Source: Microbacterium rhizosphaerae (lineage in GTDB: Bacteria; Actinomycetota; Actinomycetes; Actinomycetales; Microbacteriaceae). Taken from it: a stretch of DNA of 64,000 nucleotides. The notes beneath the pieces were generated by a model, which was not told where the DNA came from, made no database searches, and was given only the letters and a program-made list of their open reading frames with translations. The stretch spans positions 682,001 to 746,000 of the forward strand of contig NZ_CP139368.1 of assembly GCF_034120055.1 (NCBI RefSeq), given 5' to 3'. The position numbers were made by a program, and so were the translations under genes. Positions 32,557 through 40,645 of this stretch are shown here, in pieces; the first letter of the stretch is position 1, and the number at the start of each line of letters is the position of its first letter.

Positions 32557-33015
32557 TCAGGCGACGGACCGGTCTGCGCGCTCGCCGGCGGCCCTCCGTT
32601 CGATCGCGTCCCGCACGAGCAGAAGCCGGGCCGCCGCATCCTTCTGGAACTTCTTCGCGAACAGCGGGAAGAGCACCTTGAACGCCCCGTGCGGCGTCGC
32701 GTCGAAGACCGACGTGAAGCGCGTGCCACCGTCGGCCGGCTCCACGGCGAACGTCACCGTCACTTCGAGCGTCCCGCCGTTATGGCGGACGATGCGGTTC
32801 GGCCGATCGAACTCCACCGTGTCGACCCGCACTCGCTCGGGCGCGCTCTTCCACTTCGCGAAGTAGGACGTTCCCGCACCGGGGTCTCCCTCGGTGATCA
32901 GCTCGAGCGATTCCAGGTCCTCGTTCCATTCGCGCTCGTTCCGCGGATCCGCGGCGAAGTCGAAGACGACCTCTGGTGCGGCGTTGATGACGACCGAGTT
33001 GGTGAAGACGGGCAT
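32557..33015 (-). CDS. SRPBCC (START-like) family protein
   Basis: 152-residue protein with a hydrophobic-ligand-binding fold. VFTNSVVINAAPEVVFDFAADPRNEREWNEDLE is the typical opening strand and helices; the C-terminal amphipathic helix (FPLFAKKFQKDAAARLLLVRDAIE) would close the pocket. Ligand unknown. The ATG has a strong ribosome binding site (AAAGGAG). Divergent from the tetR gene across a 62-bp region holding a palindromic operator. Confidence 0.88.
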   Translation of the reverse strand: MPVFTNSVVINAAPEVVFDFAADPRNEREWNEDLESLELITEGDPGAGTSYFAKWKSAPERVRVDTVEFDRPNRIVRHNGGTLEVTVTFAVEPADGGTRFTSVFDATPHGAFKVLFPLFAKKFQKDAAARLLLVRDAIERRAAGERADRSVA

Positions 33016-33033
33016 GGCGACTCCTTTCCCCAG

Positions 33034-33057
33034 TTCGCTAGTGGTGTCACTAGTGAA
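33034..33057. promoter_or_regulatory. Palindromic operator, likely TetR target
   Basis: TTCGCTAGTG-GTGT-CACTAGTGAA, with 9 of 10 arm positions complementary, lies between the divergent SRPBCC and tetR genes and overlaps the tetR -35 region. Confidence 0.7.
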
Positions 33058-33065
33058 GTCATCAA

Positions 33066-33071
33066 TAGAAT
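33066..33071 (+). promoter_or_regulatory. -10 hexamer TAGAAT of tetR, leaderless-type
   Basis: Ends 6 nt before the GTG at 33078. Confidence 0.6.
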
Positions 33072-33077
33072 GAACCC

Positions 33078-33770
33078 GTGAACGCCGCACGTCAAGACCC
33101 GGTCGCGCGCAAACCCTCGCGCGCCGAGAGGGCGCGCGGGACGAGGCATCGCATCGTCGAGGCGGCGGCGGCGCTGTTCGCAGCCCCCGGCTATCCCGCG
33201 ACCACGATGGAGCGCATCGCGCAGGACGCCGGGGTCGCGGTCCAGACCGTCTACTACACGTTCGGCACGAAGGGTGCGCTGCTGTGCGCCGCGATGGACT
33301 ACGCATCCGCGGGGCAGCATGATCCGGATCCCGTGATGCAGCGTGCGTGGATCGCCCGCGTGATGAACGCTCCCACTGGCGGGCGCGCGCTCGCCATCGC
33401 CCTGTCCAACGGTGTGGACATCTACGCGCGCGCTGCGCCGCTCTGGCCCGCGATCCGCGCCGCGTCGAGCGACCCCACCGTGGTGTCGTACTGGGAGGGC
33501 GTCGGGCGCGGCCGGCGCATCGGCATGCAGCAGGTCGTCGACCGCCTGGCCCGCATGGGCGCCCTCCGCGAGGACGTCGATGCGGCACGGGCAGGCGACA
33601 TCCTGTTCACGCTGCACAGCCATGACTCGTACACGACGCTCGTGACGGATGCGTCGTGGCCGCTGCCCGAGTACAAGTCGTGGCTGCACGGTGTCTGCGT
33701 CCAGCAGCTGCTCCGGCTGGATGCGGTAGGCCCGCTCGATCTCGACGGCTTGGGTTACGCCTCGAGCTGA
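33078..33770 (+). CDS. TetR/AcrR family transcriptional regulator
   Basis: 230-residue repressor-type regulator. Residues 15-70 form the TetR helix-turn-helix: RIVEAAAALFAAPGYPATTMERIAQDAGVAVQTVYYTFGTKGALL. The C-terminal ligand domain is all-helical with no recognisable subfamily. GTG start, leaderless-type promoter. It most likely represses itself and the divergent SRPBCC gene through the palindrome between them. Its last 16 bases overlap the convergent marR-like gene. Confidence 0.92.
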   Translation: MNAARQDPVARKPSRAERARGTRHRIVEAAAALFAAPGYPATTMERIAQDAGVAVQTVYYTFGTKGALLCAAMDYASAGQHDPDPVMQRAWIARVMNAPTGGRALAIALSNGVDIYARAAPLWPAIRAASSDPTVVSYWEGVGRGRRIGMQQVVDRLARMGALREDVDAARAGDILFTLHSHDSYTTLVTDASWPLPEYKSWLHGVCVQQLLRLDAVGPLDLDGLGYASS

Positions 33771-34228
33771 GCGTCGGCCGCGCGCTGCTCCTCCCACTCG
33801 GAGACGATCTCGGGGAGGCGCTTCGCCATGAAGCGCAGGAACGCCGCCATCTCGGAGGAGCGGGTCGTGATGGCGGGGTCATCGGCCGCCGACGCGCCGA
33901 TCCGCTCGATGTAGTCGGCCATCCGCTCGTACACGGGCGTGTTGCTCATGAGCACCGTGTGCCACGTGTCCGCCGCGAGGTCGTACCGGTCGCGCCGATC
34001 GCCGGGCACCGACCGGCGGAGGATGAAGTGGGTGGTCAGCAGGTAGCGCACCGCGCCGGAGACAGCGCCGGCGCTGATGCCGAGGCGGTCGGACAGCTCG
34101 GCCGCGGTGTAGCCCCCCTCGGGCGCGGCGATGAGCGCCATCATGACCCGGGCGGGCATGCGTGGCATGCCCGCCGCCGTCATGACGGTCGCGGCCTGTT
34201 CGGCCGGCTCGATGCCCCGGTGCTCCAT
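33755..34228 (-). CDS. MarR/GbsR-like transcriptional regulator
   Basis: 157-residue winged-helix protein. The HTH AAELSDRLGISAGAVSGAVRYL followed by the wing LRRSVPGDRRDRYDL fits the GbsR-type branch of MarR regulators. It is the third gene of an ABC exporter operon and probably controls it; a candidate operator lies upstream of the operon at 36841-36854. ATG at 34228 is preferred (GGGGGA upstream); a GTG at 34246, right after the permease stop, is the alternative. Convergent overlap of 16 bp with tetR. Confidence 0.87.
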   Translation of the reverse strand: MEHRGIEPAEQAATVMTAAGMPRMPARVMMALIAAPEGGYTAAELSDRLGISAGAVSGAVRYLLTTHFILRRSVPGDRRDRYDLAADTWHTVLMSNTPVYERMADYIERIGASAADDPAITTRSSEMAAFLRFMAKRLPEIVSEWEEQRAADAQLEA

Positions 34229-34247
34229 GCTGTCCCCCGGCTCCACG

Positions 34248-35855
34248 CTAGCCGTCGCTCGCGAGCTCGCGCCGCCGCATGAGCAGGAGGGATGCCGCGG
34301 CCCCCGCCGCGATGATCAGGATGAGCCACCAGAGGCCCTGGATGTCCACGTTCCCGTTGGACACGATCGGCGACACGGCGAACGGCGAGAACTTCGTCGT
34401 CCACTCGGGAAGGCCGAACAGCGGGCCGAAGAGCCCGAACACCGTGGCGAGGAACACCAGCCCCCACGCCACGGGGATCGTCGCCCGCGGCAGGAGGACG
34501 AACACGACCGCCGCGAGCACCGCGAAGACGAGCGCGGCGACACCCTGCCCGAGCCCGACGATCGCGACGACCTTGAACAGGTCCGACTTCGGGTGTCCGG
34601 CGAGCCCGAGCCACCCCGTCGCCACCGCGGCGGCGACGATGATCAGGATGGCGAACAGCGCGACAAGCAGGTAGTCGGCGAGCCATCGCACCCGGTCGAC
34701 GGGACGGGCGAGCACGTTCTCGGCGGTGCCGTGGGCCTCCTCCTGCCGCGCGCGTGCGATGGTCTGCACGGCCGCACAGGCGGCGAGGATGCCGAGCATC
34801 GTGAAGAAGACCGTCACCACGGTCTCGTCGAGCGAGCCCGCCTTGGCGATCTTGTTCAGGATCTGCTCCACCGCAGGATTCTGGCCCGAGATCTGCCCCG
34901 CGAGCCCGCTGAGGGTCGTGGCGAGGATGCCGGTCAGTGCGCCGCCGATCGCCCATCCGATGATCGACCCGGATGTCAGCCGCCAGACCAGCGCGTGCGG
35001 CGTCCCCAGTGCCGGGCGCGCGTGGGCGCGTCCGCGCCGCTCCGGGATGAAGCCTGCGCCCATGTCGCGGATCGACTGGAGAGCGGTCGCCGCGATGGCG
35101 AGCACGAGGCCGAAGACGAGACCGAGCAGCGCCGGCCGGTAGTCGTTCGTGTCGTACGGCCGTGCCTGCTCCGCCCACCCGAACGGCGAGAGCCAGACGA
35201 GCCACGAGCTCGTGATGCGGGTCAGGTCGTTGCTGGGTGTCCCGGCGGCGTTGCCGATGCCGTTGATGAGGAACGTCGCGACGAGGATCCACACCGTGAG
35301 CGAGTTCGCTCCCCGTGACGTGCGCATGAGCTGCGCCGCCATGAGCCCGATGCCGAGGAAGGCGATGCCTGTGGTCCCGGTGACGACGCCCATGACGACC
35401 GAGCCCTGGGCGTCGACCTTGGATGCGATGAGGGCGAGAGTGACGAGCACGCCGAGCACCACGTTGGCCCCCGCGCCATGGATGATCGTCGCCACCGTCG
35501 GCCGCGTGCGGCCCGTGGGAGTGGCGGCCACCAGCTCGGAGCGCCCGGCCTCCTCGTCGCCGCGCGTGTGGCGCACCGCCAGGAAGGTGCTCATGAGCGC
35601 CGCGAGCATCGTCAGCCAGGGCAGGATCTCGAACGCCATGAACTGGCCCTCGGATGCGCCCGACGGCAGGCCGCGGAACATCATGATGACCGGGTTGGCC
35701 ATGACCGCCGCGAGCACCTCGACGCGGTCGGCGTGGGTGCCGTAGGACTGCGTGACGCCCGCATAGCCCGAGAATGCCAGGAGCACGATGGCGAGGATCC
35801 ACAGCAGAAGCTGAAGCCAGTCCCGCCGCAGCCGCTGTCGGAGCAGGGCGCCCAT
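34248..35855 (-). CDS. ABC exporter permease, 12-helix type
   Basis: Membrane subunit of 535 residues with about 12 helices, apparently a duplicated ABC-2 unit as in polyketide/tetronasin-type exporters. It starts with LLRQRLRRDWLQLLLWILAIVLLAFSGYA; each half has a family-typical TRGDEEAGRSELVAATPTGR or QEEAHGTAENVLARPVDR segment (Glu-rich coupling motif, then an Arg-Pro/Thr end). It overlaps the ATPase stop by one base (TGATG). Likely exports an antibiotic-like or other hydrophobic compound; substrate unknown. Confidence 0.9.
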   Translation of the reverse strand: MGALLRQRLRRDWLQLLLWILAIVLLAFSGYAGVTQSYGTHADRVEVLAAVMANPVIMMFRGLPSGASEGQFMAFEILPWLTMLAALMSTFLAVRHTRGDEEAGRSELVAATPTGRTRPTVATIIHGAGANVVLGVLVTLALIASKVDAQGSVVMGVVTGTTGIAFLGIGLMAAQLMRTSRGANSLTVWILVATFLINGIGNAAGTPSNDLTRITSSWLVWLSPFGWAEQARPYDTNDYRPALLGLVFGLVLAIAATALQSIRDMGAGFIPERRGRAHARPALGTPHALVWRLTSGSIIGWAIGGALTGILATTLSGLAGQISGQNPAVEQILNKIAKAGSLDETVVTVFFTMLGILAACAAVQTIARARQEEAHGTAENVLARPVDRVRWLADYLLVALFAILIIVAAAVATGWLGLAGHPKSDLFKVVAIVGLGQGVAALVFAVLAAVVFVLLPRATIPVAWGLVFLATVFGLFGPLFGLPEWTTKFSPFAVSPIVSNGNVDIQGLWWLILIIAAGAAASLLLMRRRELASDG

Positions 35856-36823
35856 CAGGACTCCCGGGCGGCGGCCCGCCGCGATGCACGCGTGTCGCCG
35901 TTGTCTTCGGCGCGCCGCAGCGCTGCGACGTCGTCGCCGTAATGCCGCAGGAACAGCTCCTCGAGCGACGGCGGCTCGATGCGGAGCCCCGCCACGTTGT
36001 GCTGCGCGAGCAGCGGCAGCACGCCCGTGACCTCGTCGCTGTCCACGGTGAAGCGCGCGCGGCCCTCCGCCACCGAGCCGTCGTGCGCCTGCGGGATGCC
36101 GGCGAGGGCCGAGACATCCGTCGCCTCGAAGGAGACCTGCGTGCGCGTGAGGTGCCGCAGATCCGCGAGCGTGCCCGTCTCCACGACGGTGCCGGCCCGG
36201 ATGATGCTGACGCGATCGCACAGCAGCTCGACCTCGGACAGGATGTGGCTCGACAGCAGGATGGTGGCGCCGGCGCTGCGCAGCAGCTCGACCTCGTCGC
36301 GGAACACGACCTCCATCAGCGGATCGAGGCCGCTCGTCGGCTCGTCGAGGATGTAGAGGTCCGCCGGAACGGCGAGCGCGGCGATCAGGGCGACCTTCTG
36401 CCGGTTGCCCTTCGAGTACGCGCGGCCCTTCTTGCGCGGGTCGAACTGGAAGACGCTCATGAGGCGTTCCCGCTCGGACCGGTAGGCGGCATCCTTCGTC
36501 TTCGCCCCGCGCAGACGCGCGAGGAAGTCGATCGCCTCGCCGCCGGAGAGGTTCGGCCAGACGCTGACATCGCCGGGAACGTACGCGATGCGCGTGTGCA
36601 GGGCCGCCGCATTGTGCCACGGCTCCTCGCCGAGGACGCTCACGTCGCCCGCCGTCTTGCGAGCGAGGCCGAGGAGGATGCGGATGGTGGTCGTCTTGCC
36701 CGCCCCGTTGGGGCCGAGGAAGCCGTGGACCTGCCCCTCCTCGACGGTGAGGTCTAGGCCGTCGAGGGCGTGCACGGCGCCGTAGTGCTTCGTGAGTCCG
36801 CTCGTGCGGATGACTTCGCTCAT
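35855..36823 (-). CDS. ABC exporter ATPase
   Basis: ATP-binding subunit of 322 residues. Walker [12 protein letters not shown]-loop near YVPGDVSVWP, a signature that reads YSKGNRQKVALIAAL (SKGNRQK in place of LSGGQ), Walker B LYILDEPTSGLDP and H-loop SSHILSE. The non-canonical signature is typical of the tetronasin/bacitracin-type exporter branch. First gene of the operon with the permease and MarR-like regulator. AGCGTA on the plus strand (TACGCT on the minus) lies 7 nt before the ATG, so it is near-leaderless. Confidence 0.92.
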   Translation of the reverse strand: MSEVIRTSGLTKHYGAVHALDGLDLTVEEGQVHGFLGPNGAGKTTTIRILLGLARKTAGDVSVLGEEPWHNAAALHTRIAYVPGDVSVWPNLSGGEAIDFLARLRGAKTKDAAYRSERERLMSVFQFDPRKKGRAYSKGNRQKVALIAALAVPADLYILDEPTSGLDPLMEVVFRDEVELLRSAGATILLSSHILSEVELLCDRVSIIRAGTVVETGTLADLRHLTRTQVSFEATDVSALAGIPQAHDGSVAEGRARFTVDSDEVTGVLPLLAQHNVAGLRIEPPSLEELFLRHYGDDVAALRRAEDNGDTRASRRAAARES

Positions 36824-36840
36824 GGGCGAGAGCGTACGCC

Positions 36841-36854
36841 GATTTCAGGAAATC
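36841..36854. promoter_or_regulatory. Palindrome upstream of the ABC exporter operon
   Basis: GATTTC-AG-GAAATC, in an AT-richer 174-bp divergent spacer. It sits upstream of the exporter -10 region and is a candidate site for the operon's own MarR/GbsR-like regulator. Confidence 0.45.
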
Positions 36855-36997
36855 GTGAAACTTCTAAACGAAATCCATACGGCGGGTCTCGGGATCCCCG
36901 GCTCAGGGGCCCGACGACAGGTGGTCGTGGCGCGGTACAAGCGGTGCCGCTTTCCGTTGCGCGGTCGAAGAGGGCATCATCGAACAGGAGTGGAACC

Positions 36998-37819
36998 ATG
37001 ACCCGGATCGCCTGCTGCCAGCTCGCACCCGTCTTCGGCGACGTCGACGGCAACGTCGCGCGTTCCGTCGAGGCTGTCCGGGATGCGGCGGCCCGCGGCG
37101 CGCGCATCATCGTGCTGCCGGAGCTCATGACCACCGGGTATGTCTTCGCCGACGCCGACGAGGCGCGCAGCCTGGCCGAGCCCGTGGACGGTCCGTCGGT
37201 GACCGCGTGGCGCCGGCTCGCAGACGAGCTCGACGTCGTCGTCGTGGGTGGGTTCTGCGAACTCGGCGACGACGGCCGGGTGTACAACAGCGCCGCCGTG
37301 CTCGTTCCGCAGAAGCCCGCCGTCGTGCACCGCAAGACGCATCTGTGGGACCGCGAGCGCCTGGTCTTCACCGCCGGCGACGCGGCACCGCCGGTCGTGG
37401 AGACGCTGCACGGGCGGATCGCGCCGCTGATCTGCTACGAGCTCGAGTTCCCCGAGTGGGTCCGGATCCCCGCCCTCGCGGGCGCGGACCTCATCGTCGC
37501 TCCCGGGAACTGGCCGGACCTCCCACGGCCCGACGGCGAGCGGCCGGGAGAGGTGATCCGCGTGCAGGCGGACGCATCCATCAACCGCGTCGCGATCGCC
37601 GTCTGCGACCGTGTCGGAACCGAGCGAGGCGTCGACTGGACGTCCGGATCCCTCATCGTGGATGCCGACGGCTGGCCGCTCGCCATGGCCGACTACACAT
37701 CGTCCGAGGTCACGACGCTCGTCGCCGACGTCGACCTGCTCGACAGTCGCACCAAGAAGCTGGCCGGGCTGAGTGATGCCTTCGCGGACCGGCGCACCGA
37801 CCTGTACCCCGGAGGCTGA
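36998..37819 (+). CDS. Nitrilase/carbon-nitrogen hydrolase family
   Basis: 273-residue amidase-fold enzyme. Catalytic triad visible: Glu in VLPELMTTGY, Lys in VHRKTHLWDRE, Cys in LICYELEFPEW. The acid-after-Cys context and length fit an aliphatic amidase/omega-amidase-like carbon-nitrogen hydrolase more than a true nitrilase. Substrate unknown. CAGGAG precedes the ATG. It lies between an exporter operon and the Lrp regulator and may supply a related amide-hydrolysing step to the neighbouring catabolic operon; that is a guess. Confidence 0.9.
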   Translation: MTRIACCQLAPVFGDVDGNVARSVEAVRDAAARGARIIVLPELMTTGYVFADADEARSLAEPVDGPSVTAWRRLADELDVVVVGGFCELGDDGRVYNSAAVLVPQKPAVVHRKTHLWDRERLVFTAGDAAPPVVETLHGRIAPLICYELEFPEWVRIPALAGADLIVAPGNWPDLPRPDGERPGEVIRVQADASINRVAIAVCDRVGTERGVDWTSGSLIVDADGWPLAMADYTSSEVTTLVADVDLLDSRTKKLAGLSDAFADRRTDLYPGG

Positions 37820-37843
37820 CGACAGCTCCTGGAATCGCGTCGC

Positions 37844-38770
37844 TCACGCGACGGCGGTCTCGCGGGCGGCTCGAATCCGATGGAGGCTGTTCTGATAGCG
37901 CTCCTGGTGGATGCGGGCATGCATCCACTCGTCGACATGCCGGACGCCCGGACTGGTGCGCAGGCGGGCCAGCAGGTCGCTGAACTCGGCGAGGGTGTGG
38001 AACGTGATGGTCGCGACCATGTCGTAGCGCCCGACGCCGGAGGCGAGGAATTCGAGCGTCGGCTCGGCCAGCAGCACCTCGAGGGCGGGGGCGTCGTCGC
38101 CGTGCAGCACGATGCCGAAGCCGAAGGCGAGGCCCTCGGCATCCGCCTCCTCGCGCTGCAGGATGGCGCCGATCTGCATGGCGCCGGATTCGATGAGCCG
38201 AGCGACCCGGATGCGGCACCCGCTGATCGAGAGCCCGACCTGCGTGCTCATCTCGGCGTAGCCGAGGCGGCCGTCCGCCTGCAGCAGCTCCATGATCTGC
38301 AGATCCGCCTCGTCGAGCGAGTGCGGGATCAGCCGGGGCTCCTCGCCGAGGAAGAAGCTGCGCAGCATCCGCTCGTACAGCATCACGGCGACCTCCGTGA
38401 CACCCGGGAGAGCGCGTACCTCGCGCACCGCGCTCTGCAGCTCGGTGAGCGTGGTCAGATGCAGCTCCGCGACGATCTGCATCACGCCGGTGATCTCCGA
38501 GATGAAGACGGTCGAGTCGATCTGCGCGATCCGCTTCGCGAGTGCGCTGACGTCGCCCTCGGCGCGCACCATCAGGTGGGCGAGGACATCCAGTCCGAGC
38601 AGGCGCGGATGCACCGCTGCCACGATCCGCAGCGACCCGTCCTCGAGCAGCGGCCCGATGCGGCGCGTCACGTTGGCGCGCGTCGTGCCGAGGCGGCGGG
38701 CCAGATCGCTGAAGGAGGCGCGACCGTCGCGGCGCAGCAGAGCGATGGCGCGTTCGGTGAGCTCATCCAC
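37844..38770 (-). CDS. Lrp/AsnC family regulator, tandem-duplicated
   Basis: 308-residue regulator made of two Lrp/AsnC units in tandem, about twice the usual length. Unit 1: HTH with FSDLARRLGTTRANVTRRIGPL (about 20-45) and ligand-type RAM domain to about 145. Unit 2: LDEADLQIMELLQADGRLGYAEMSTQVG onwards (about 160-185), then a second RAM domain. GTG start with TACGTT ending 6 nt upstream. It is divergent from the amino-acid ABC operon and probably controls it; palindromes of the Lrp type lie between them. Confidence 0.9.
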   Translation of the reverse strand: MDELTERAIALLRRDGRASFSDLARRLGTTRANVTRRIGPLLEDGSLRIVAAVHPRLLGLDVLAHLMVRAEGDVSALAKRIAQIDSTVFISEITGVMQIVAELHLTTLTELQSAVREVRALPGVTEVAVMLYERMLRSFFLGEEPRLIPHSLDEADLQIMELLQADGRLGYAEMSTQVGLSISGCRIRVARLIESGAMQIGAILQREEADAEGLAFGFGIVLHGDDAPALEVLLAEPTLEFLASGVGRYDMVATITFHTLAEFSDLLARLRTSPGVRHVDEWMHARIHQERYQNSLHRIRAARETAVA

Positions 38771-38776
38771 GGTCCA

Positions 38777-38782
38777 AACGTA
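38777..38782 (-). promoter_or_regulatory. -10 hexamer TACGTT of the Lrp-type gene, leaderless-type
   Basis: Minus-strand TACGTT, 6 nt from the GTG at 38770. Confidence 0.5.
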
Positions 38783-38804
38783 TCGCACGGGCGCCGTCTG
38801 TGGT

Positions 38805-38816
38805 AGCAACTTTGCT
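38805..38816. promoter_or_regulatory. Palindrome AGCAACTTTGCT, candidate Lrp site
   Basis: AGCAA-CT-TTGCT (5-2-5), in the divergent spacer upstream of the Lrp-type gene. Confidence 0.45.
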
Positions 38817-38896
38817 CCATTCCGCATCGTCGGTGGTGCGATGAGCCACCGTATCAGCTCCAAAGCAAAAGAAAACGCACGAAACAGTCTCCAAAA

Positions 38897-38910
38897 ATGC
38901 AAAACTGCAT
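38897..38910. promoter_or_regulatory. Palindrome ATGCA-AAAC-TGCAT overlapping the -35
   Basis: Perfect 5-4-5 palindrome that touches the first base of TTGACA (38910). A factor bound here would block the operon promoter. The surrounding 80 bp are unusually AT-rich for this genome. Confidence 0.6.
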
Positions 38911-38938
38911 TGACAGACCGCATCCCAGCAGGCATGAT
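38910..38938 (+). promoter_or_regulatory. Strong sigma-70-type promoter TTGACA-17-CATGAT
   Basis: Consensus -35 TTGACA (38910-38915), 17-bp spacer, -10 CATGAT (38933-38938). Start near 38945, giving a leader of about 37 nt with AGGGAGAAG before the ATG at 38982. The only promoter in the window with a consensus -35. Confidence 0.75.
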
Positions 38939-38981
38939 CGATCTCACCCGCCCCCGCTTACCTCTTCAAGGGAGAAGAACC

Positions 38982-39842
38982 ATGAACCAGCGTGTCCTCG
39001 GTCTCGCAGCGGTCGCCGCTGCTGCCCTGCTCCTGAGCGCGTGCTCGAGCGGAGCGTCCGACAGCGGCGCCTCCCACCCGACCGCCGCGGCCGCCAAGGC
39101 TCCGGCCGGCCTCATGCAGGCAGGCACCCTCTCGGTCTGCATCGACCCGGAGTACGCCCCGCTCGAGTACTACAAGAACGGCTCCAGCGGCGATGTCGTC
39201 GGGTTCGACGCCGACGGCGCCCGCGCTCTCGCGACCTACTGGGGGGTGACGCCGAAGTTCGACGTCACCTCGTTCGACGGCCTCATGCCGGCTCTGAATG
39301 CGAGCCGCTGCGACATCGTGTGGAGCGGCCTCTACCAGAGCGAGGCGCGCAAGGCCATCGCCGACTCGTCCGCCTATATGCAGGCCGGCCCGACCGTCGT
39401 CGCAGCGCCCGCGCTCGCCGCCAAGCTCAAGGCGAAGGACGACCTGTGCGGTCTGCGCGTGGTCACGCAGTCGGCATCCGCGAACTCGGACGACGTCGCC
39501 GCGCTCTCGAAGGCCTGCGAGGCCGGCGGCAAGAAGCCGATCACCCAGAGCAACTACCCCCAGACTGCGCAGACCGTGCTGGCGCTGATCAACGGCAAGG
39601 CCGACGCGCTCGTCGAGACCAACGTCGGCGCGGCGTACATCGTGTCGCAGAACGAGGGCAAGCTCGCCGTCGCCAAGAACGTCTTCCCCTCCGAGACGAC
39701 CTTCGGCGTCTTCACGCGCAAGGGCGACAAGCTCAGCGAGCCGGTCGCCGCCGCGCTCAAGGCCCTCTACACCGACGGCACGTTCGCGAAGATCGCCGCG
39801 CAGTACAAGCTCGACCCCGCGTCGCTCGACGTCTCCCAGTGA
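38982..39842 (+). CDS. Polar amino-acid-type ABC transporter substrate-binding lipoprotein
   Basis: Secreted lipoprotein of 286 residues. Signal peptide with lipobox LLLSACSSG (Cys21 lipidated). The mature part is a family 3 solute-binding protein: GTLSVCIDPEYAPLEYYKNG, VGFDADGARALATYWGVTP, LNASRCDIVWSGLYQSEARK. Family 3 usually binds amino acids, including arginine-type ligands. It heads an operon with a permease and ATPase and the enzymes that follow, with the Lrp-type regulator opposite. Confidence 0.93.
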   Translation: MNQRVLGLAAVAAAALLLSACSSGASDSGASHPTAAAAKAPAGLMQAGTLSVCIDPEYAPLEYYKNGSSGDVVGFDADGARALATYWGVTPKFDVTSFDGLMPALNASRCDIVWSGLYQSEARKAIADSSAYMQAGPTVVAAPALAAKLKAKDDLCGLRVVTQSASANSDDVAALSKACEAGGKKPITQSNYPQTAQTVLALINGKADALVETNVGAAYIVSQNEGKLAVAKNVFPSETTFGVFTRKGDKLSEPVAAALKALYTDGTFAKIAAQYKLDPASLDVSQ

Positions 39843-39874
39843 CGGTCGACCGGCTCGAATACGGAGGTTGAGAC

Positions 39875-40645
39875 ATGGGTTTCGATCCGCAGATCTTCTT
39901 GGGGCAGTTGCTCAATCCGCAGTACCTCTGGGGAGCGCTCTTGTCCATCGGCGTCGCCGTGGTTGCCCTGGTCATCGCCACGGTCCTCGGGTTCTTCCTG
40001 GCCCTCGGGCGGACGTCGCCGAACCGGTGGGGCAGCGCCGCATCCGGCGCGTACATCTGGCTGTTCCGGGCGATCCCGGCGCTCCTCGTGCTGCTGATCA
40101 TGTGGAACGCCCTCCCGCAGCTGCTGCCGATCTTCAAGGCCGACTGGTACACGCCGTTCATCGCGGCATCCGTCGGACTGGGTCTGGTCGAAGCCGCGTT
40201 CATGGCGGAGATCATCCGATCCGCACTCAACAGCGTGGACGAAGGCCAGGGTCTCGCGGGACGCGCGCTCGGGATGACGCCCGCATCGGTGATGCGCAAG
40301 GTGATCCTTCCGCAGGCGATCCGCACCGCACTGCCCCCGACCGGCAACGAGTTCATCGGACTCGTGAAGTACTCGTCCCTCGCCTCCGTCATCTCGTTGC
40401 AGGAGCTGCTGACCACCGCCCAGGTGGGCGTGAACACGACCTTCCGCTACGCGGAGTACTACGCGGTCGCGATCATCTACTACCTCGTGATCGTCAGCAT
40501 CATCACGCTGATCCAGGGGCGCATCGAGAAGCGGTTCGCCTGGAGCTCGCGCGGCACCAGGAAGCAGCTGTCCGCGACGGCGACCGACACCCAGCTCATC
40601 GCGGTGGGCACGTCTCGCGGCACACGAAAGGGCGTGAACGCATGA
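39875..40645 (+). CDS. Polar amino-acid-type ABC transporter permease
   Basis: Inner-membrane permease of 256 residues (HisM/ArtQ-type). YLWGALLSIGVAVVALVIATVLGFFLAL, EAAFMAEIIRSALNSVDEGQ and the conserved EAA loop AGRALGMTPASVMRKVILPQAI. Only one permease gene is present, so it should act as a homodimer. The C-terminal 30 residues extend beyond the family. It overlaps the ATPase gene (ATGA). Confidence 0.93.
   Translation: MGFDPQIFLGQLLNPQYLWGALLSIGVAVVALVIATVLGFFLALGRTSPNRWGSAASGAYIWLFRAIPALLVLLIMWNALPQLLPIFKADWYTPFIAASVGLGLVEAAFMAEIIRSALNSVDEGQGLAGRALGMTPASVMRKVILPQAIRTALPPTGNEFIGLVKYSSLASVISLQELLTTAQVGVNTTFRYAEYYAVAIIYYLVIVSIITLIQGRIEKRFAWSSRGTRKQLSATATDTQLIAVGTSRGTRKGVNA

Noticed and set aside
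38771..38947. Longer start for the Lrp-type regulator
   Set aside because: It would cover the AT-rich promoter and operator region; a GTG with a -10 exactly 6 nt upstream is better.
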